Source: Chloroflexota bacterium
Lineage (GTDB): Bacteria; Chloroflexota; Dehalococcoidia; Bin125
Direction: 5' to 3'
Assembly: GCA_026707145.1 (NCBI GenBank)
Contig: JAPOXK010000021.1
Coordinates: 105,588-169,587, forward strand
DNA: 64,000 nucleotides
The notes under the pieces were generated by a model, which saw only the letters and a list, made by a program, of their open reading frames with translations, was not told where the DNA came from and ran no database searches. Positions 44,568-53,633 of the stretch are shown in pieces. The stretch's first letter is position 1. Each line of letters begins with the position of its first letter. The position numbers and the translations under genes are program-made.

Positions 44568-46355
44568 TCAAGTGCGGCGGCGCACTTCCTCTAGCAGCCG
44601 CGACTGCAGATCGGCCACAGGCAGCACGCCGAGGTTCTCGCCGTCCCGGCGCCGTACGGCCACCGCCAATGTCGCCGCCGCCGCTTCGCGGTCGCCGACG
44701 ACCAGCATGTACGGTACCTTTTCCAGCTGCGCGTCGCGGATCTTGGCGTTCATCCGCTCGCTCCGGGTGTCGACGTCGGCGCGCAGTCCCGCTGTCTGGA
44801 GCGAGACGGCGATCCGCCGCGCGTGTTCCACGTGCCGGTCCGCAATGGGGATCAACCGCGCCTGTACCGGTGCCAGCCAAAGTGGGAAAGCGCCGCCGTA
44901 GTGCTCGATCAGAACGGCGAAGAAGCGCTCCATGCTGCCCAGCAGCGCCCGGTGTACCAGATAGGGGCTGTGCTCCGCGCCGTCCTCGCCCACGTAACGG
45001 AGGCCGAAGCGCGTGCCCATGTTGAAGTCGAACTGCACGGTCGTCAGCTGCCACTCCCGCCCCAGCGCGTCGACGACCTTCAGGTCGATCTTGGGTCCGT
45101 AGAAAGCGCCGCCCCCTTCGTCCACTTCGTACGCCAGCGCTGCCTCCGCCAGCGCTCGGCGCAGCGCCGCCTCCGCTACCTCCCAGGTCGCCGGCTCTCC
45201 CACGGCCTTCTCCGGCCGCGTCGACAGGAAGGCGGTGAAAGCGTCGAAGCCAAACGTGCGCAGCATCTCCACCGAGAAGCGCACCACCTCCACGATCTCG
45301 GACTCCACTTGCTCGGGCGTGCAGAAGATGTGCGCGTCATCCTGGGTGAAGCCGCGCACCCGCAGCAGCCCGTGCATCGTCCCCGAGCGCTCGTAGCGGT
45401 ACACCGTGCCCAGCTCCGCCAGCCGCAGCGGCAACTCGCGGTACGAGCGTCGGGCGTTGCGGTAGATCATGATGTGGAAGGGACAGTTCATGGGCTTTGC
45501 ATAGAAGTCCTCGCCGTCCACCTCCATCGGCGCGTACATGCTCTCCTTGTAGAAATCCAGGTGCCCGCTGGTCTCCCACAGCCCAGACTTTCCGAAGTGC
45601 GGCGTGTAGACCAGCTCGTAGCCGCCCTCCAGATGAGCCCGGCGCCAGTAGTCCTCTATCTCCAACCGTACCCGCCCGCCCCTGGGATGCCAGAAGACCA
45701 GTCCCGGTCCGGCCTCCTCGTGCAGCGAGAACAGATCCAGATCGCGTCCCAAGCGCCGGTGGTCACGCTTTTCCGCCTCCTCAAGCCGCTGCAAATAGGT
45801 TTCGAGCTCCGTTTCCGTGGGGAAAAGCGCGCCGTATACGCGTTGGAGCTGCGGCCGCGACTCATCGCCGCGCCAGTAGGCGCCGGCGACGTTCATGATC
45901 TTGAACGGCCCGATCTGTTGCGTGTGCTCTACGTGCCCGCCCCGGCAGAGGTCCGTGAAGCCGGCGTGGCTGCAGATCCCCAGCGTGCTCCCCGCGAACT
46001 CGTCGATCAACTCCAGCTTGAACGGCTGGTCTGCGTAGCGTTGCCGCGCCTCCGCCTCCGGGATCGGTTCCCACACGAACGTGTGCTTCTTCGCCATCTC
46101 CTCGCGCATACGCCGTTCGATCGTCTCCAGATCTTCCGGGGTCAAGGAGCGCGGCAGCAGGAAGTCGTAGTAGAACCCGGTATCGATCGGCGGCCCGATG
46201 GCGAGCTTGGCGTCCGGAAGCATCTCCAACACCACCTGCGCCAGCACGTGCGCTGCGGAGTGCCGCATCCGTCGCAGAAATTCCTCGGGATCAAGTTGGT
46301 CAGACGACTCTTCGGACCCCACGCCGCTGTCCTCGGCCGTCCTCGCCTCCGTCAT
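44568..46355 (-). CDS. thrS: Threonine--tRNA ligase lacking the TGS domain
   Basis: ThrRS charges tRNA-Thr and edits Ser-tRNA. After about 30 acidic residues the protein goes straight into the N2 editing domain (RHSAAHVLAQ, then GFTDLCRGGHV), so the N-terminal TGS domain of the usual 640-residue enzyme is missing. The catalytic core has MNCPFHIMIY with the zinc-site Cys, GTMHGLLRVRGFTQDDAH (motif 2) and HRALLGSMERF (motif 3). The anticodon-binding domain closes the protein. ATG 46355 is preferred; GTG 46373 is in frame. Confidence 0.95.
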   Translation of the reverse strand: MTEARTAEDSGVGSEESSDQLDPEEFLRRMRHSAAHVLAQVVLEMLPDAKLAIGPPIDTGFYYDFLLPRSLTPEDLETIERRMREEMAKKHTFVWEPIPEAEARQRYADQPFKLELIDEFAGSTLGICSHAGFTDLCRGGHVEHTQQIGPFKIMNVAGAYWRGDESRPQLQRVYGALFPTETELETYLQRLEEAEKRDHRRLGRDLDLFSLHEEAGPGLVFWHPRGGRVRLEIEDYWRRAHLEGGYELVYTPHFGKSGLWETSGHLDFYKESMYAPMEVDGEDFYAKPMNCPFHIMIYRNARRSYRELPLRLAELGTVYRYERSGTMHGLLRVRGFTQDDAHIFCTPEQVESEIVEVVRFSVEMLRTFGFDAFTAFLSTRPEKAVGEPATWEVAEAALRRALAEAALAYEVDEGGGAFYGPKIDLKVVDALGREWQLTTVQFDFNMGTRFGLRYVGEDGAEHSPYLVHRALLGSMERFFAVLIEHYGGAFPLWLAPVQARLIPIADRHVEHARRIAVSLQTAGLRADVDTRSERMNAKIRDAQLEKVPYMLVVGDREAAAATLAVAVRRRDGENLGVLPVADLQSRLLEEVRRRT

Positions 46356-46386
46356 GGGCTGTCCTTCGGCCACACGTCGATCGGCA

Positions 46387-46428
46387 CTGCTCGTCGCTTC
46401 CTGGTTACTGCTCGTCGCTTCCTGGTTA
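46387..46428. repeat. Perfect 21-bp tandem duplication upstream of thrS
   Basis: The 21-bp unit starting ctgctcgtcgcttcc at 46387 is repeated exactly at 46408. It lies 32 nt upstream of the preferred thrS ATG, within the likely 5' leader on the minus strand. It could arise by slippage or form part of a regulatory leader. Confidence 0.85.
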
Positions 46429-46819
46429 TCGATCCCGCCTGGTGCCGCGTTCGCGGGTGATCGCTCTCCAAAGCACTGTTTCTACAGGGCTCTATGGGAG
46501 CATACGCGTCTGACAAGCGTACGGCGGCCTCCGATGATGCACTACTCCCCGTTCTCGGTCGCCATCCGCTTCCCGCCCTCCGAGCGCGCGCTCCTCCGCG
46601 CCCGCCGGGCGATTCGGCGTCGACGACCGGCAGGGATGCAACCGCTTCCCTGGCGAGTCGGCTGAACCGCTCAGCAGCGTTTCGCCAGCTGGCGTCGCCA
46701 TGCGAGCCTCGGCTACTTGGAAATGGGCCGGAGCTGTTCTAGACCAAATGCGGAAGGACACCGTCGTCTGTAGACCGCTTCGCAAGTTGACCCTATCTTG
46801 ACGAGGGGACAGTCACCTT
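46429..46819. other. Divergent intergenic region between thrS and the MMPL gene
   Basis: This stretch of about 390 bp has no supported gene. Open frames on both strands (for example 46492-46785 minus) look like noise. It must contain the thrS and MMPL promoters. I looked for a T-box antiterminator signature for thrS and found no convincing match. Confidence 0.45.
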
Positions 46820-49090
46820 TTGATCAGCGCTCTTATCCGTATCAGCGTGCGGCGTCCGCTGGTGACCATCGGTGTGGGCGGGCTGCTGGGGGTTGTTGCC
46901 GCCGGGATCACCTTCAATCTGCTCGACAGCGCGCTCACGACCGACTTCCGGCTGGCCGGCAGGTACGAGTCCGAGCGAGCGGCCGCCCTGCTTGAGGATC
47001 GGCTGCGCGGGCCGGAGAAGCTGGCCGAGATCGTCATCGTGCAGTCGCCCTCCCTGACGGTGGACGACCCCGCTTTCCGCGCCAAGGTGGAGGCGGTCCA
47101 TGCTCAGATCCTGGCGCTGGGACCGGAGACGATCGACGGAGGGATAGACGGCGAACCCCTGCACCACTACTACCAGTTTATCGCCGCGAGAGCTTTCCTC
47201 AGTCCGCAGCAGCAGGAGGAGTTACACAGGCTGCTGGTTTCCGACGACGGTCAGACGGTCCTGATGTACTACACCTTGGCCGGCAGCTCGGTGGAGGCCA
47301 CCGAGAACGTCGAGGCCGTCATTCACGTCGTCGAAGAAGCGGACGCAGCGGACGACTTCCGCGTGCTGATCGGCGGAGACGCCAGCGTCGCTTTTGAGAA
47401 CAACGAGCTGGCGGCTGAAGACTTAGAGCGAGGCGAGCAGATCGGTATTCCGGTGGCGCTGATCGTGTTGCTGGGGCTCTTTGGCGCCGTCGTTGCCACC
47501 CTGTTGCCCTTGGGGCTCGCGGTCGCGGCCATCGTCGTCGCCCTGGCCGCGATATCGATCATCGGTCAGCTATTCCAGCTGGTCTTCTTCGTCCAGATGA
47601 TGGTCGTCATGATCGGCCTGGCGGTGGGCATCGACTATTCGCTGCTGATCGTGTCCCGCTTCCGAGAGGAGATGGGCCGCGGCCTGGCGCCGAGAGACGC
47701 GGTCATGAAAGCGGGCGAGACCGCCGGCCGCACGGTGCTGTTCAGCGGCGCGACCGTCGTACTGGCCCTTATCGGGCTGCTGATCGTGCCCGCATCCTTC
47801 TACCAGTCGCTCGCCCTGGGCGCCATTCTCGTGGTCATCGCGGCGCTGGCGGCGACCCTCACGCTCCTGCCCGCCTGGCTCGTACTGCTCGGCCCCAAAG
47901 TGGACTTCCTCAGCATCCCCTTCCTCGCCAGGTTCTCGGTGAAGGATGCCGATACCTCCCGACGGGGGCTCCAGGATCTCATGACGCGCGCCGTGATGCG
48001 GTATCCGATCGTCAGCATCGTCCTCATTGCCGCCCCGCTGCTCGCCCTCTCGTACTTCTATTTCGATATCCGGACCGGACTCAACGACGTCAACACCTTC
48101 CCCGACAAAGCCAAGACCAAAGAGGCGTTCCTCCTCTTTGAAGAGAAGTTCTCCGAGGGGACCGTCAGTCCCGCCGGATACCTCAGTCCGGCCGAGATCG
48201 TCGTCGACGGCGATATCGGCGATCCCCGGGTGGAGCAGGCGATCGGGCGCCTTGAGCAGTCCCTCTTGGACGATCCTGCCTTCCCGGTCCCGCCTGCCAG
48301 ATTGGAGGTCAACGATGCGCGCGACCTCGCCCTGCTAACGCTCCCCTTCCCGGGGAAGCCGGCCAGTCCCGAGGCTGCCGAGGACATGGCCGCGCTCCGC
48401 GAGCAGCACATTCCCGCCGCCTTCGCTGGGATCCCGGCGGAGGTCTATGTCGGCGGCTTGACGGCCGAAGTTGCCGATTTCTACGGCATTGTCGATTTTT
48501 ACACGCCGATCGTCTTCATCTTCGTGCTGGGTCTCAGCTTCATCATCCTCATGATGGTCTTCCGCTCGATCGTGATTCCGATCAAGGCCATCATCATGAA
48601 CCTGCTCTCCGTCGGCGCGACCTATGGGCTGCTGGTGCTGGTGTTCCAAAAAGGGGTCGCCACGGATCTGCTGGGGTTCCAGCGGGCGGAGGTGATCGAC
48701 GCGTGGATCCCGCTGTTCCTCTTCGCCATCCTCTTCGGGCTCTCCATGGACTATCACGTTTTCCTGCTCAGCCGCATACGTGAGCGCTACGACGAGAGCG
48801 GGGATAACACCGAAGCGGTGAGCTACGGTCTGCGCTCGACTGGGAGGATCATCACCGGTGCGGCTCTCATCATGGTCGCGGTCTTCGGCGGATTCGCAAT
48901 GGGGGAGACCGTCGTCAATCAGCTGCTGGGCTTCGGCCTTGGGGTAGCCGTCCTGCTGGATGCGACGCTGGTGCGGTCCATCTTGGTCCCCGCTAGCATG
49001 GAAGTGCTGGGCAAAGGAAACTGGTATCTGCCGCCGTTCCTTCGCTGGATTCCGGAGCTGCGGGTGGAAGAAGCATCCGGCGAGAACTAG
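46820..49090 (+). CDS. MMPL/RND-family membrane transporter
   Basis: This 756-residue protein has the RND/MMPL layout: an N-terminal helix, an extracytoplasmic loop of about 170 residues, a block of helices (about 210-360), a second large loop (about 400-565) and a second block of helices (about 570-735). The signatures VGIDYSLLIVSRFREE and GLSMDYHVFLLSRIRERY are the paired GxxxDY motifs that carry the proton-relay Asp. MMPL proteins export lipids or hydrophobic compounds. TTG 46820 is the only start after the in-frame TGA at 46799, apart from an internal GTG. Confidence 0.9.
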   Translation: MISALIRISVRRPLVTIGVGGLLGVVAAGITFNLLDSALTTDFRLAGRYESERAAALLEDRLRGPEKLAEIVIVQSPSLTVDDPAFRAKVEAVHAQILALGPETIDGGIDGEPLHHYYQFIAARAFLSPQQQEELHRLLVSDDGQTVLMYYTLAGSSVEATENVEAVIHVVEEADAADDFRVLIGGDASVAFENNELAAEDLERGEQIGIPVALIVLLGLFGAVVATLLPLGLAVAAIVVALAAISIIGQLFQLVFFVQMMVVMIGLAVGIDYSLLIVSRFREEMGRGLAPRDAVMKAGETAGRTVLFSGATVVLALIGLLIVPASFYQSLALGAILVVIAALAATLTLLPAWLVLLGPKVDFLSIPFLARFSVKDADTSRRGLQDLMTRAVMRYPIVSIVLIAAPLLALSYFYFDIRTGLNDVNTFPDKAKTKEAFLLFEEKFSEGTVSPAGYLSPAEIVVDGDIGDPRVEQAIGRLEQSLLDDPAFPVPPARLEVNDARDLALLTLPFPGKPASPEAAEDMAALREQHIPAAFAGIPAEVYVGGLTAEVADFYGIVDFYTPIVFIFVLGLSFIILMMVFRSIVIPIKAIIMNLLSVGATYGLLVLVFQKGVATDLLGFQRAEVIDAWIPLFLFAILFGLSMDYHVFLLSRIRERYDESGDNTEAVSYGLRSTGRIITGAALIMVAVFGGFAMGETVVNQLLGFGLGVAVLLDATLVRSILVPASMEVLGKGNWYLPPFLRWIPELRVEEASGEN

Positions 49091-49130
49091 CACACGGGAT
49101 GCCAAGTACGTGACTGGGACCTCACGCGCG

Positions 49131-50306
49131 ATGAAGATGCCGTCCGACTACGAGGAGGGTTACGAACGAGCGCGTGTCCTTGATCCGGACGTAGCCTCCA
49201 ACTACATCGCCCATACGCTCATCGGAGACCCCGAAGCCGACGCCCTCGTCGAGCAGCTCAGCTCTCTCGAACCGGAAGAGGCGCATCGGCTTATTGAGAT
49301 CGGCATGGAGAATCCGGACGACGGCGCTTTGCTCGATGAGTTGCCGGCGATGCGTGATTTCTTCGAGGGGCTGGAGTCTCCGCCCGAGTGGGTCGACCTT
49401 CGGGCGCTCACCCCCGGCGTTCGCATGTTTCACCGGAATTCGAAATTGATTCTGGGGGCGATGGTCGGAGGCACCCTGGTCGAAGGATTTTCGACCAATA
49501 TCAGCAAATCCTTCTTCATAACCGGGCGGCTGCTCGATCAGGGCGTCCGGCGCCTGCAACAAAATAACCGCCACATGGTCGAGATATTCATGCCCGGCGG
49601 CATGGAAAGAAACGGGGACGGCTGGAAGCTGTCCGTCCGCGTGCGGCTGGTTCACGCGCAAGTTCGATACCTGTTGAAGAATTCGGATGAGTGGGATGCG
49701 GAGGCCTGGGGCGTGCCGCTGAGCTCCGCCCACGTGGGCTATGCGATCACTGCCTTTTCGGCCAGATTGCTGAAGCATATGAAAAGTTTGGGCGCGCGTT
49801 TCAACGACGAAGAGCGTGAAAGTTTCATGGCGGTCTGGCGCTACTCCGGTTATCTGATGGGCATTCCCGAGACGATTTTATATCGTGATGAGAAGGAAGC
49901 CTTGCGACTATTCGAGATCGGCACTGTCTGCGAACCGACTCCCGGCACGGAGTCGGTCGTTCTGGCGAATTCACTGCTCAACGCCGCCCCGTTGTTGGTA
50001 GGGATCACCGAGCGGACCGCCCGCCGCAAGCTGGTCAAGTATGTATATACCGTCTCGCGCGCACTCATCGGGAAAACGCTTGCCGACCAGTTGGAGTATC
50101 CCCGCCGCCCCACCTTCGGAGTGCTGGCCTGGTTGCGATTACAAGGTCGCTTCGATCGTGTGATGGTGAAGCTATTTCCGAGGCGTGTTCGCGATAACAA
50201 TTTCAATAAGTTCACGCAGCTGCTCGAGATCTCGGTTTTCGACGAGGCGGGTATCAGCTATCGTTTGCCCGATTCCGTATACGCGGAAGAATCCAGTAAG
50301 TGGTGA
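49131..50306 (+). CDS. MpaB/Lcp-type (DUF2236) oxygenase family protein
   Basis: This 391-residue helical protein has the core pattern of the ER-bound oxygenase MpaB / latex-clearing protein family, including VRLVHAQVRYLLKNS, where a His and an Arg contribute to haem binding in relatives, and GVPLSSAHVGYAITAF. Characterised members are b-type haem oxygenases acting on rubber or related substrates; the substrate here is unknown. G+C is slightly lower than neighbours in the 49.4-50.3 kb part. ATG 49131 is chosen; GTG 49110 and ATG 49137 are alternatives. It follows the MMPL gene by 40 nt. Confidence 0.78.
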   Translation: MKMPSDYEEGYERARVLDPDVASNYIAHTLIGDPEADALVEQLSSLEPEEAHRLIEIGMENPDDGALLDELPAMRDFFEGLESPPEWVDLRALTPGVRMFHRNSKLILGAMVGGTLVEGFSTNISKSFFITGRLLDQGVRRLQQNNRHMVEIFMPGGMERNGDGWKLSVRVRLVHAQVRYLLKNSDEWDAEAWGVPLSSAHVGYAITAFSARLLKHMKSLGARFNDEERESFMAVWRYSGYLMGIPETILYRDEKEALRLFEIGTVCEPTPGTESVVLANSLLNAAPLLVGITERTARRKLVKYVYTVSRALIGKTLADQLEYPRRPTFGVLAWLRLQGRFDRVMVKLFPRRVRDNNFNKFTQLLEISVFDEAGISYRLPDSVYAEESSKW

Positions 50307-50403
50307 GCTTGGTGTCGATCGATAGGGCCATGGGCTTTAGAGAGAGCAATGCCTCCCCTGACTCGTGCCTTCTGCGGCACAGGGTGGTGGGGCAGAGGGA
50401 GCC

Positions 50404-51144
50404 GTGCTAAGAGTGCTGGCGCCGACCGTCGCGATTGCCGTCCTCGCCCTCGCTTGTCTGTCGTGCACAGGAGGCGCTGAGACCGTCCGTCTGGGAACGG
50501 AAGGGGCCTATCCGCCCTACAACTTCATCAACGACAACGGCGAAGTCGACGGGTTCGAGCGGGAGTTGGGGGACGAGCTGTGCCGGCGTGCCGGCCTTGA
50601 GTGCACCTGGGTGACCACGGAATGGGACAGCATGATCCCCGATCTTGTTGCGGGTGACTACGACACCATCCTTGCCGGGATGAGCATCACCGACGAGCGG
50701 GACGAACTGATCGACTTCACGCAGCCGTACATCCCTCCCAGCCCCTCGGTCTACCTCGCTCGGGCCGGGGCGGGCGATGAGGTGGTCACCGGCACAGTGG
50801 CCGCCCAGGTCGCCACCATCCAGGCCGACTACCTCTCTCAATCCGGCGCAACGCTGGTGGAGTACGCCTTGGCGCCGGAAGTCGTTGCTGCTGTCCTGAG
50901 CGGCGAGGCGGATGCGGCGCTGGTCGACTTGGGCTTCGCCCTCGACAGCATGGCGGAGAGCGGCGACGGGCTAATCCTCGTCGGCCCCGAGGTGCTGTTG
51001 GAGTCCGGCGTGGGCGCTGGCGTTCGGGAGGATGACGGCTGGCTGAGGGACAAGCTGGACCGGGCCATCGACGGCATGAAGGAAGACGGCTCGCTGAATG
51101 CCCTCATCCGGAAGTGGTTCGGCGCGGACGCCGCGCTCTTCTAG
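50404..51144 (+). CDS. Amino-acid ABC transporter solute-binding protein (family 3), orphan
   Basis: The 246-residue protein has a signal peptide with an LALAC-type lipoprotein-like end (C18) and the periplasmic binding protein family 3 fold: GTEGAYPPYNFINDNGEVDGFE, WDSMIPDLVAGDYDTILAGMSIT, ERDELIDFTQPY and a C-terminal LNALIRKWFG. Family members bind amino acids or opines. No permease or ATPase gene is adjacent, so it is an orphan here. GTG 50404 is chosen because GAGG lies 5 nt upstream; GTG 50365 would add 13 residues before the signal peptide. Confidence 0.88.
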   Translation: MLRVLAPTVAIAVLALACLSCTGGAETVRLGTEGAYPPYNFINDNGEVDGFERELGDELCRRAGLECTWVTTEWDSMIPDLVAGDYDTILAGMSITDERDELIDFTQPYIPPSPSVYLARAGAGDEVVTGTVAAQVATIQADYLSQSGATLVEYALAPEVVAAVLSGEADAALVDLGFALDSMAESGDGLILVGPEVLLESGVGAGVREDDGWLRDKLDRAIDGMKEDGSLNALIRKWFGADAALF

Positions 51145-51259
51145 CGGTCGGCCTGCGCGGCAACGCGCGTGGTGGCGCGGGCTTCTGAGGTGATCGGGGG
51201 GTTGCTCGGAGATCGGGTAGCGCCGGCGCGCTCCCGGGACGCGTGACGGCGCTGCGGCG

Positions 51260-53038
51260 CTAACGCTGGCCCTCGACGGTCACCGTGACGATGTCCACGC
51301 CGTGGTACTTCTGGTGGCGCACCGAAGAGGCGTAGTGCAGCAACAAGCGGAACGAGACCTCGTGCTCGTCCGGCACGGGGGGCAGCGCGCTCAGATAAGC
51401 CAGGCGGTCCTCCATGTTCTCCCCCTCCAAGACCGTGGCAAATTCGAGCTCGGCCGAATGGCCTTCCATGCGCGCGATGACGCTCAAGCGCCGCGCCGTC
51501 CCGGCCTCGTCGTCGGCCTCCTGCAGCAAGATCGCCAGAGTCTCCTCGCCCGCCGAGGCCAGGCGGTTCGTCGAGGCCGCGTTCCATCCGCGCTTCATCG
51601 CGAACCCGCGCAGGAATGCTTCGATCCTCGGCAGGGCGGCGCTTTCCAGCGCGACCTGCAGCCGCTGGCGCCGTGGGCCGGTCAGGTCCATGAACAGCAT
51701 CATGATGATGGCGACGAGAGCGCCCGCCGTCATACCGTTGCCGAGCAGTACGGCCACGAATCCCTCTCCCAGCAGATCGGGAAAGATCCATTGGTTTTGG
51801 AAGCCGGTGCCGATCCAAAACGCTAATCCCACGACGGCAGCCTTCCGATGGTCAACGCCGTCGTGGATGATGATTCTCATCCCCTGCACGAAAAGCAGCG
51901 CTAGAAGGACGACGATGTAGCTGGCCGCTACGGGGCCGGGGATCGCGATCAACAGGGCCGCGATCTTGGGGAAGAACGCTACCGCCACGAAAAACACGCC
52001 GATGATGACCCCCACCCGTCGCGCGGCGATGCCGGTGACCTCGGCCAGCGACACGCTGCTCGAGTAGGTGGTGTTGGGCAGCGTCCCGGCGAGGCCGGAG
52101 AGCAGGTTCCCCACGCCGTCGGCGTTGAGCGCACCCTGCACTGCCCGGAAATCGGTCGCCCGCTGTCGGCGCCGGGAAACCCGTTGGATGGCGACGCCAT
52201 CGCCGACGGTTTCGATGGCGCCCACCAGGGTCACCACGACGAAGGCCGGCAGGAGCGCCCAGAACTCCACGCTGGGGGTCAGGTCGAACCCCGGCCAGGC
52301 GTCCACGGGAACGCCGACCCAAGGCGCCTCCAGCACCAGATCCACGTCGTAGAGCCCGAAGGGCGCGGCCACGGCGCACCCCACCGCGATGCCGGCCAGC
52401 GGCGACCACAGCCGCCATGCCGGCGGGCCGCGCAAGACGAGTGCCGCGACGGTGATCAGCGTGGCCAGGGCCGCGATCGGAGCGGCGCCCTCCGCCGTGC
52501 CGTCGGGGACGTCGTTCAGGGTGTCGAACACGGGCGGCATGACCGTGACGGAGATCAGCATGATCACCGTGCCCGAGACGACCGGCGTCAGGATGCGGCG
52601 CAGCAGCGAGAGGCGCGCCGCCAGCAGGAACTGAAACAGCGCCGAGACGACGATGAGGCTCGCCATCGTGGCGGGCCCGCCCTCCACGAGCGCCGCGATG
52701 CAGACCGCGATGAACGCCCCCGACGTGCCCATGATCAGCACGTGTCCGGCCCCGATCCGCCCGACCCGGACGGCCTGGAGGGCGGTGGTGATCCCGCTGA
52801 TGAGCAGCGCCGCGAAGACGGCCCACGACACGTAGCTCTCGGGCTGCTCGGCGATCCGGGCCACGATCACCACGGTCAAGACCACCGGCGCCACGATGAT
52901 CATGGCGGCCTGCGTGCCCGCGCCGACGGCGATGGCGGAAGGCGGACGCTCATCCGGTTCGTAGCGGACGTGCTCGTTGGCGTCGGTCGCGGCCAAGGCT
53001 CGCTCGTCAATCAGCCGCGCGTATCGGCGTTCCGCCAC
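51260..53038 (-). CDS. NCS2 xanthine/uracil permease fused to a degenerate HATPase-like domain
   Basis: Residues about 35-455 are an NCS2 (SLC23) transporter with about 14 hydrophobic segments and the family signatures GAIETVGDGVAIQRVS, GLAGTLPNTTYSSSVSLAEVTG and an IPGPV...GM region. The last 130 or so residues are cytosolic and resemble an RsbW-like GHKL ATPase (LPRIEAFLRGFAMKRGW, AGEETLAILLQ, then SFRLLLHYASSVRHQKYHGVDIVTV), but the N-box Asn and the Gly-rich lid are not seen, so ATP binding is doubtful. The length of 592 exceeds normal NCS2 (430-480) accordingly. The start is GTG 53038. Confidence 0.85.
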   Translation of the reverse strand: MAERRYARLIDERALAATDANEHVRYEPDERPPSAIAVGAGTQAAMIIVAPVVLTVVIVARIAEQPESYVSWAVFAALLISGITTALQAVRVGRIGAGHVLIMGTSGAFIAVCIAALVEGGPATMASLIVVSALFQFLLAARLSLLRRILTPVVSGTVIMLISVTVMPPVFDTLNDVPDGTAEGAAPIAALATLITVAALVLRGPPAWRLWSPLAGIAVGCAVAAPFGLYDVDLVLEAPWVGVPVDAWPGFDLTPSVEFWALLPAFVVVTLVGAIETVGDGVAIQRVSRRRQRATDFRAVQGALNADGVGNLLSGLAGTLPNTTYSSSVSLAEVTGIAARRVGVIIGVFFVAVAFFPKIAALLIAIPGPVAASYIVVLLALLFVQGMRIIIHDGVDHRKAAVVGLAFWIGTGFQNQWIFPDLLGEGFVAVLLGNGMTAGALVAIIMMLFMDLTGPRRQRLQVALESAALPRIEAFLRGFAMKRGWNAASTNRLASAGEETLAILLQEADDEAGTARRLSVIARMEGHSAELEFATVLEGENMEDRLAYLSALPPVPDEHEVSFRLLLHYASSVRHQKYHGVDIVTVTVEGQR

Positions 53039-53143
53039 GGCGCTGGTGCGGTAGGAATCCGAGGAATCCTTCCCGACTGCGAATGAGAGCCGCTCTCATG
53101 TATACGGCTCTTTCTACCGAGAAGGGTCGCTCCAGGCAAGGTG

Positions 53144-53220
53144 TGGTGGGCGATACTGGACTTGAACCAGTGACCTCTGCGATGTCAACGCAGCGCTCTA
53201 GCCGTCTGAGCTAACCGCCC
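53144..53220 (-). tRNA. tRNA-Val (GAC)
   Basis: The minus strand folds into a full cloverleaf. The acceptor stem is GGGCGGT/ATCGCCC, the anticodon stem CTGCG/CGCAG holds loop TTGACAT (anticodon GAC), and the T-arm has GGTTCAAGTCC. The CCA end is encoded (77 nt in total). Confidence 0.97.
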
Positions 53221-53406
53221 TCGGCTCCTGCTCGGATGGGGAGCCGCCCGATCGATGCTACTCAGGCCCCGGCGAGGCGGTCAATCGGGACGCTGCGGCG
53301 GGCCGGTCCAGGTATCGTCGGCGCCCCGTGGTCCGGGGCGCTGCCCGGCTTCGTCGGTGATAAGATCGTCGGCAGCGCGCCCGCTTGCAGGGGCGCGGAC
53401 CAGCGT

Positions 53407-53482
53407 GGGCCGCTAGCTCAATTGGAAGAGCAGCTGACTCTTAATCAGCCGGTTCTAGGTTCGAGTCCTAGGCGGCTCACCA
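53407..53482 (+). tRNA. tRNA-Lys (CTT)
   Basis: The cloverleaf is complete: acceptor GGGCCGC/GCGGCTC, anticodon stem GCTGA/TCAGC around loop CTCTTAA (anticodon CTT), T-arm with GGTTCGAGTCC, and CCA encoded (76 nt). An integrase remnant starts 151 nt after its 3' end, which marks it as a likely attachment site. Confidence 0.97.
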
Positions 53483-53544
53483 CCCACCCATCACGATTTC
53501 CCTACGATCCTCGGGAAATCCACCCATCCCCCTCGGCTCGGTGT

Positions 53545-53582
53545 GGACCGGTCAACGGTCCATGCCACACGCATGCCACACG
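53545..53582. repeat. Inverted repeat followed by an 11-bp tandem repeat (left edge of island)
   Basis: A perfect 6-bp inverted repeat GGACCG/CGGTCC with a 5-nt loop (53545-53561) is followed directly by catgccacacg twice in tandem (53561-53571 and 53572-53582). The 11-bp period equals about one helical turn, as in arm-type sites of tyrosine integrases. A related pair lies at 58997-59018. Confidence 0.7.
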
Positions 53583-53633
53583 TGCGCCGGGCGCTAGTGT
53601 CTCGCGGCCTCGCGCCAGCCGTAGCGTGGGGCC

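Noticed and set aside
44823..46460. 545-codon plus-strand open frame opposite thrS
   Set aside because: Antisense to ThrRS with all its motifs on the other strand; composition is that of a shadow frame.
46429..46819. T-box riboswitch for thrS
   Set aside because: I found no match to the T-box antiterminator sequence or a following terminator by eye; an Rfam scan would be decisive.
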